Shown piece by piece: positions 44,107 to 47,248 of a stretch of DNA of 47,248 nucleotides (position 1 is the stretch's first letter; each line of letters starts with the position of its first letter). A program made the position numbers and the translations under genes. The DNA is from Tidjanibacter sp. (GTDB lineage: Bacteria > Bacteroidota > Bacteroidia > Bacteroidales > Rikenellaceae), in assembly GCA_017936005.1 (NCBI GenBank), contig JAGBGK010000036.1, positions 1-47,248 of the forward strand, written 5' to 3'. Below the pieces are notes generated by a model, which was not told the DNA's origin, ran no database searches, and saw only the letters and a program-made list of their open reading frames with translations.

Positions 44107-44182
44107 CTTGGGTATCTTTTTTAATACCCAAGACCTCGGAGGGGCCCCACCTTTTTCACGGGTTGCTTTTTTGTTACCCGTG
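44107..44182. other. Two further hairpins after the rnhA terminator
   Basis: A perfect 9-bp stem CTTGGGTAT/ATACCCAAG (44107-44115 with 44124-44132) and a 7-bp stem CACGGGT/ACCCGTG (44157-44163 with 44176-44182). Both carry T-rich loops. With the first terminator they form three hairpins in a row. Confidence 0.5.
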
Positions 44183-44204
44183 AGGTGGGGTGGCGTAGTG
44201 ACCT

Positions 44205-44240
44205 TAGGGAGTGTAGGGAGTTTAGTGAGGTTAGGGAGCC
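44205..44240. repeat. 9-mer tandem repeat (TAGGGAGNN)
   Basis: Four degenerate units: TAGGGAGTG, TAGGGAGTT, TAGTGAGGT and TAGGGAGCC. Confidence 0.65.
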
Positions 44241-44268
44241 CCACGACCACTCCTCCCCTACGAAAGGG

Positions 44269-44366
44269 GAGGTCGGGAGGGGTGGTCGAAATTGCGCTCG
44301 GCGGCCTCGCCGAGCAGGAGGTCGGGAGGGGTGGTCGAAATTGCGCTCGGCGGCCTCGCCGAGCAG
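44269..44366. repeat. 49-bp tandem duplication containing a hairpin
   Basis: Two identical consecutive 49-bp units (44269-44317 and 44318-44366). Each holds the inverted repeat GCTCGGC/GCCGAGC. A third partial start (GAG) follows the second unit. Confidence 0.85.
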
Positions 44367-44394
44367 GAGATGCCGAAGGCGGAGGGGCTGTCAA

Positions 44395-44535
44395 AAGAGC
44401 AGAAAGGGCAGAAAGGGGTGATAGTGGTGATAGGGGCTTTAAGGACCCTAAGGACTCTAAGGCCCTTAAAAAAAGTCGGTAGTCGGTAGTCGGTTGACGG
44501 TAGTCGGCTAATTTTCAATTTTCCATTTTCAATTC
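44395..44535. repeat. Runs of degenerate 9-mers and 7-mers
   Basis: 9-mers AAGAGCAGA/AAGGGCAGA (44395-44421), a GGTGATAGT/GGTGATAGG pair, and TAAGGACCC/TAAGGACTC/TAAGGCCCT (44440-44466). Then come heptamers of the GTCGGTA type (44475-44508) and A/T heptamers TTTTCAA/TTTTCCA (44511-44532). Confidence 0.6.
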
Positions 44536-44611
44536 ACAAAACAGACAACGCCTGTGAATTTTGATTTTTTTTCTCGCCCCAAATGTTGCACAAAATCAAA
44601 AAAAATTTTAT

Positions 44612-44619
44612 TATCTTTG
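44612..44619 (+). promoter_or_regulatory. -7 element of the GT5 gene
   Basis: TATCTTTG is an exact TAnnTTTG match, giving a leader of about 90 nt to the TTG start at 44714. Confidence 0.5.
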
Positions 44620-44713
44620 CATCGTATTATCGGCTTTACGCAAAAGTGGTTCGTCGAAGGAGGCCGACCTACGACTTTTTGACCACTTGTGCAAAACTAA
44701 AAATTCAATCAAA

Positions 44714-45526
44714 TTGGCTGGAGCTAAAATACTTAACGTGTGTCAGGAGATATTTCCATATCTGCCTGAGAGCCCCATTTCGACCACTTGTCGTACCCTT
44801 GTGCAGGCTATGCAGGAGAGGGGCTTCGAGATTAGGACCTTTATGCCACGCTATGGCGTTATCAACGAGCGCAGAAACCAACTGCACGAGGTTATTCGTC
44901 TGAGTGGTATGAACCTAATTATCAATGACGACGACCACCAACTCATCATTAAAGTTGCGTCCATTCCCGCAGCGAGGGTGCAGATATACTTCATTGACAA
45001 CGAGGACTACTTCTCGCGCAAAGCCGTGCTGAGGGATGCCGAGGGTGTGGAGTTTGAGGATAACGGACAGAGAGCTGTTTTCTTCGCAAGGGGCGTGTTG
45101 GAAACCGTTGGTAAGTTGCGTTGGCAACCCGATGTGGTACATTGCCACAGCTGGTTTACGGTTGCTGTACCTCTCTATCTGAGGGCAAGTTTTGCCGAGG
45201 ATCCACTCTTTGCCGGCTCGAAGATTGTCTTTACAATCTACGACGACAGTTTCAATGGCGAGTGGGATAAGGCCTTCATCGACACGATGAAAGGCGAGGG
45301 TGTGCCTGCCGAGATTCTCGATAAGATTGGCGAACTTTCATACGAAAACATCATAAAACTCGTTATTGACAATGTGGATGGCATTGTCATTGAGGCAGAG
45401 AGTGTACCCTCTGCCATTGAAGAGTACATTGCCGCCTCTGGCAAGAAGGTGCTGCGTGGCAGGGCCGACAAGTCGGATGGAGAGTGGCTGAACGATTACA
45501 AGGAATTCTATGACTCGATTCTTTAA
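44714..45526 (+). CDS. Glycogen/starch synthase family protein, N-terminal GT5 domain only
   Basis: A 270-aa cytoplasmic protein covering the N-terminal Rossmann half of a GT-B glycosyltransferase of family GT5. Matching segments are VCQEIFPYLPESPIS, FEIRTFMPRYGVIN, VQIYFIDNEDYFSR and PDVVHCHSWFTVAVPLYL. The C-terminal nucleotide-sugar-binding half found in full glycogen synthases (about 480 aa) is absent. Short forms like this occur in many Bacteroidales, so it is unlikely to be a recent truncation. Catalytic activity alone is doubtful; a partner subunit or regulatory role is possible. The TTG at 44714 is chosen because it aligns with family N-termini; no suitable ATG exists. It overlaps the DUF4270 gene by 17 nt. 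Confidence 0.78.
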   Translation: MAGAKILNVCQEIFPYLPESPISTTCRTLVQAMQERGFEIRTFMPRYGVINERRNQLHEVIRLSGMNLIINDDDHQLIIKVASIPAARVQIYFIDNEDYFSRKAVLRDAEGVEFEDNGQRAVFFARGVLETVGKLRWQPDVVHCHSWFTVAVPLYLRASFAEDPLFAGSKIVFTIYDDSFNGEWDKAFIDTMKGEGVPAEILDKIGELSYENIIKLVIDNVDGIVIEAESVPSAIEEYIAASGKKVLRGRADKSDGEWLNDYKEFYDSIL

Positions 45527-46964
45527 GAAAACAACCCTATACAGTGTCGGCGCAGTGGTGTCGGCACTGATACTTTTTTTTAGTGCGTGCACGGAGGTGG
45601 ACGACCAACTCGGTGTGAATATTGTGCCTCCCGGTGAGCAGATGGAGGTGAGGTTTGCGACCTTGGAGGAGGGCATTAGCAACTACCTCTCCTATACGGA
45701 CTCGATTAAGTGTAGCGGCTTCGACTACGCCTACTTTGGTCGCCTGCGTAGTGAGGGCTTGGGTAACACCACAGCCACTGCGTTGGTGCAGTTTGGTGGC
45801 GGTAGCCGTTCGGACACCATCGCCTACGCCGACCGTACAAAGGTGGCCGACTCGATGCTCATCATCTGCGACCTGAAAGTGTTGGGTGGCGACACGCTCA
45901 AAGAGCAGACCTTCAATGTCTATCCCCTCAAAACGAGGTTGCGTAGGGATTCGACTTACTACAACTCCTTCGACTATATGGGGGCAGTGAAGAATTGGAA
46001 TGGTGAGGGTGGCAAGGTGGAGCCTATGTTTACCTTCAAGTATAGCGGCAAGCCCAATAGTGCCGACTACTATGACACCCTGCGCCTCACCAAAGGTGTT
46101 GGTGCCGAGGCTTTTATGCAGGCTCTGTTGAACACCGACAAGGAACTGTGCCAGAACGACACCTTGTTCATCAACACCTTCAACGGCCTCTGCATTGCGC
46201 CCGCCGAGATGAGCGACAAGGATGCGGCTATCTATGGCCTCAATCTCCAATACGACACCACCTATGGTCCCGAGAGTTTCTTGGTGCTCTATGCCCACGA
46301 CTACCTAACAGCCGATGCCGACAAGAGTGTGGTTGACAACATCGTGAGGGCCTATCCCATTACGAACAATACCACATACAGCAAGCAGACCGCAATGACC
46401 GCCTTTGAGCAGGAGTATGATGCTGCGCTTGATATTGAGTCCAAACTCAACGTGGACACCCAGAGCGACGAGCCATTGAAGAACCCCGCCACCGAGACGT
46501 GGGTACAGGGTGTGATGGGCCTCACCACCACGTTGGAGTTTGATCAGAGCTTCATTGATGCGCTCAAAGCGCTCAAACCCGAGGGTAAGAACATCTTTAT
46601 TAATCAGGCGCGCGTGTACGTGGAGCTGGCCGACAAGGATTACCTTCTCTACGACTATGCACCCACACGCCTTGGCTCCTACCTCAAATACTCAACCATT
46701 AACCCCGTAGCGGATTACAACTACTACTACGAGGCCAACTACGACACCAAGCTCAACTATGGTGGCGAGTTCAACCGTACCCACGGCTACTACACTATGG
46801 ACCTCTCGATCTATATGCAGCAGTTGTTGCAGGGTGCGGAGGGTGTAGCTCCGAGGGTTACGTTGGGAATGACGGCCTATGAGTATATGGATCCTGCGGT
46901 TGTTAAGTTGGCCGGCACGGGGTCGGTTAAGGTGGAGGTTACATATACTCTCCTCGGCGATTAG
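45510..46964 (+). CDS. DUF4270 family lipoprotein
   Basis: A 484-aa lipoprotein (Cys27 in LFFSAC, then acidic TEVDDQLG). The opening after the Cys, with the D..LG..I.P motif, and the long beta-rich body are typical of DUF4270, a Bacteroidota family of unknown function predicted at the outer membrane. Its start lies 17 nt inside the GT5 gene, pointing to translational coupling; I recall the same pairing in other Bacteroidales. Substrate or partner is unknown. A palindromic element begins 2 nt after the stop. Confidence 0.82.
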   Translation: MTRFFKKTTLYSVGAVVSALILFFSACTEVDDQLGVNIVPPGEQMEVRFATLEEGISNYLSYTDSIKCSGFDYAYFGRLRSEGLGNTTATALVQFGGGSRSDTIAYADRTKVADSMLIICDLKVLGGDTLKEQTFNVYPLKTRLRRDSTYYNSFDYMGAVKNWNGEGGKVEPMFTFKYSGKPNSADYYDTLRLTKGVGAEAFMQALLNTDKELCQNDTLFINTFNGLCIAPAEMSDKDAAIYGLNLQYDTTYGPESFLVLYAHDYLTADADKSVVDNIVRAYPITNNTTYSKQTAMTAFEQEYDAALDIESKLNVDTQSDEPLKNPATETWVQGVMGLTTTLEFDQSFIDALKALKPEGKNIFINQARVYVELADKDYLLYDYAPTRLGSYLKYSTINPVADYNYYYEANYDTKLNYGGEFNRTHGYYTMDLSIYMQQLLQGAEGVAPRVTLGMTAYEYMDPAVVKLAGTGSVKVEVTYTLLGD

Positions 46965-46965
46965 G

Positions 46966-47091
46966 AAAAAACGCAGATTGCGGGTGAATTTTGCACCGCA
47001 CTTCGATAGGCGAGTTCCTCATTTGCGACAGCAAACTGCGGACTCGCCTTCTCGTTTGGCACAAAATTCCCCTCGCACTTTGCGTTTTTTT
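46966..47091. repeat. Palindromic intergenic element, copy B
   Basis: The core 46972-47084 (113 bp) is the reverse complement of copy A with 4 mismatches, bounded by A6 and T7. Inner stems are GGCGAGT/ACTCGCC and TTTGC/GCAAA. It starts 2 nt after the DUF4270 stop codon, so it can act as its terminator. Confidence 0.85.
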
Positions 47092-47248
47092 GTGGTGCTA
47101 CCAAACGTTGGATAGCACTCCGACCAAAATAGGGAAAGCGTCATTCTGACGCTGCCTTGCATTTGCCGCACACTTTGCGTTTTTTTTTGACGTCAACCGT
47201 CGACCGTCTACCGTCGACCGTCTGCATACCCCTCCGCCTACGGCACCT
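47092..47248. repeat. Composite repeat module at the right edge
   Basis: A small GCGTCA/TGACGC hairpin (about 47138-47153) is followed by a right-arm fragment of the palindromic element (CTTGCATTT...TTTGCG and T-run). Then come five heptamers CGTCNAC/CGTCTGC and TGCATACCCCTCCG. The same order of modules is at 42860-42930. The window stops inside this repeat. No gene is seen. Confidence 0.6.

Larger units (their letters stand above)
43996..44713. other. Long repeat-rich spacer between rnhA and the GT5 gene
   Basis: No convincing gene is seen in about 700 bp. In order it holds the rnhA terminator (44034-44085), two more hairpins, 9-mer tandem repeats, a 49-bp tandem duplication, further 9-mers and heptamers, an A/T heptamer run, and the GT5 promoter and leader. 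An open frame at 44084-44482 is made of repeats and is not believed to be a gene. Confidence 0.65.

Noticed and set aside
44084..44482. 132-aa open frame in the rnhA-GT5 spacer
   Set aside because: It is built from tandem repeats and hairpins, with low-complexity Gly/Arg-rich translation. The 49-bp repeat is not a multiple of three, so it gives no periodic protein.
44714..45526. GT5 gene as a frameshifted full glycogen synthase
   Set aside because: The sequence after the stop is a proper DUF4270 gene with its own signal peptide, not the missing GT-B half, and short GT5 forms are known in this order.
1..47248. tRNA, rRNA, riboswitches and phage genes
   Set aside because: I looked for tRNA-like cloverleaf ends, conserved riboswitch cores and integrase or capsid-like proteins and saw none; a covariance-model scan could still find a small RNA I missed.

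Overview
The window reads as chromosomal DNA of a Bacteroidota gut-type bacterium, order Bacteroidales. The support is a SusC/SusD pair, a hybrid two-component sensor/regulator, many lipoproteins, a MurF-Alr fusion, DUF4886 and DUF4270 proteins, and repeated use of the Bacteroidota -7 promoter motif TAnnTTTG. A Rikenellaceae/Alistipes-like source is my impression only. I saw no rRNA, tRNA, CRISPR array or transposase.

Layout. 1-459: repeat-rich spacer. 460-9689: mostly housekeeping genes, namely a membrane protein diverging from rnhB, a lipoprotein 5'-nucleotidase diverging from a uridine-kinase-like nucleoside kinase, gdhA diverging from gcvT, and a secreted CE7-like esterase. 9889-26536 (minus strand): one polysaccharide utilization locus (PUL) operon in the order susC, susD, lyase 4, lyase 3, a 42-aa ORF, lyase 2, lyase 1, GH88 and PHP hydrolase, ending at a strong hairpin. 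26915-30880 (plus): the divergent hybrid two-component regulator, followed by galM. 32313-39868 (minus): a cell-wall-oriented cluster in the order amidase, DUF4886, M3 peptidase, MurF-Alr, RsmI-like methylase. 39898-46964 (plus): lptD-like, DksA-like, rnhA, a half-size GT5 and DUF4270. 46965-47248: repeat-rich spacer.

The PUL is the interesting system. It carries four tandem heparinase II/III-like proteins (numbered 1-4 by coordinate) and a GH88 unsaturated glucuronyl hydrolase, but no sulfatase. The logic would be surface binding and lysis of a uronic-acid polymer, SusCD import, and GH88 removal of the unsaturated uronate. Lyases 3 and 4 keep the residues expected of active enzymes. Lyases 1 and 2 have lost the equivalents of the catalytic Tyr and His, and lyase 1 also carries an N-terminal fimbrillin-like domain, so these two may be glycan-binding pseudolyases. 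A 26-bp bipartite direct repeat at exactly 63-bp spacing lies upstream of susC and is a good candidate operator for the regulator.

The spacers hold a second unusual layer. There is a family of about 126-bp palindromic elements (63-188, 42761-42887, 46966-47091) with conserved core and covarying stems, usually starting right at a stop codon. There are also degenerate 7- and 9-nt tandem repeats. Both window ends lie in these repeats, the two outer elements being inverted copies of each other, which suggests that the window is a contig bounded by repeats.
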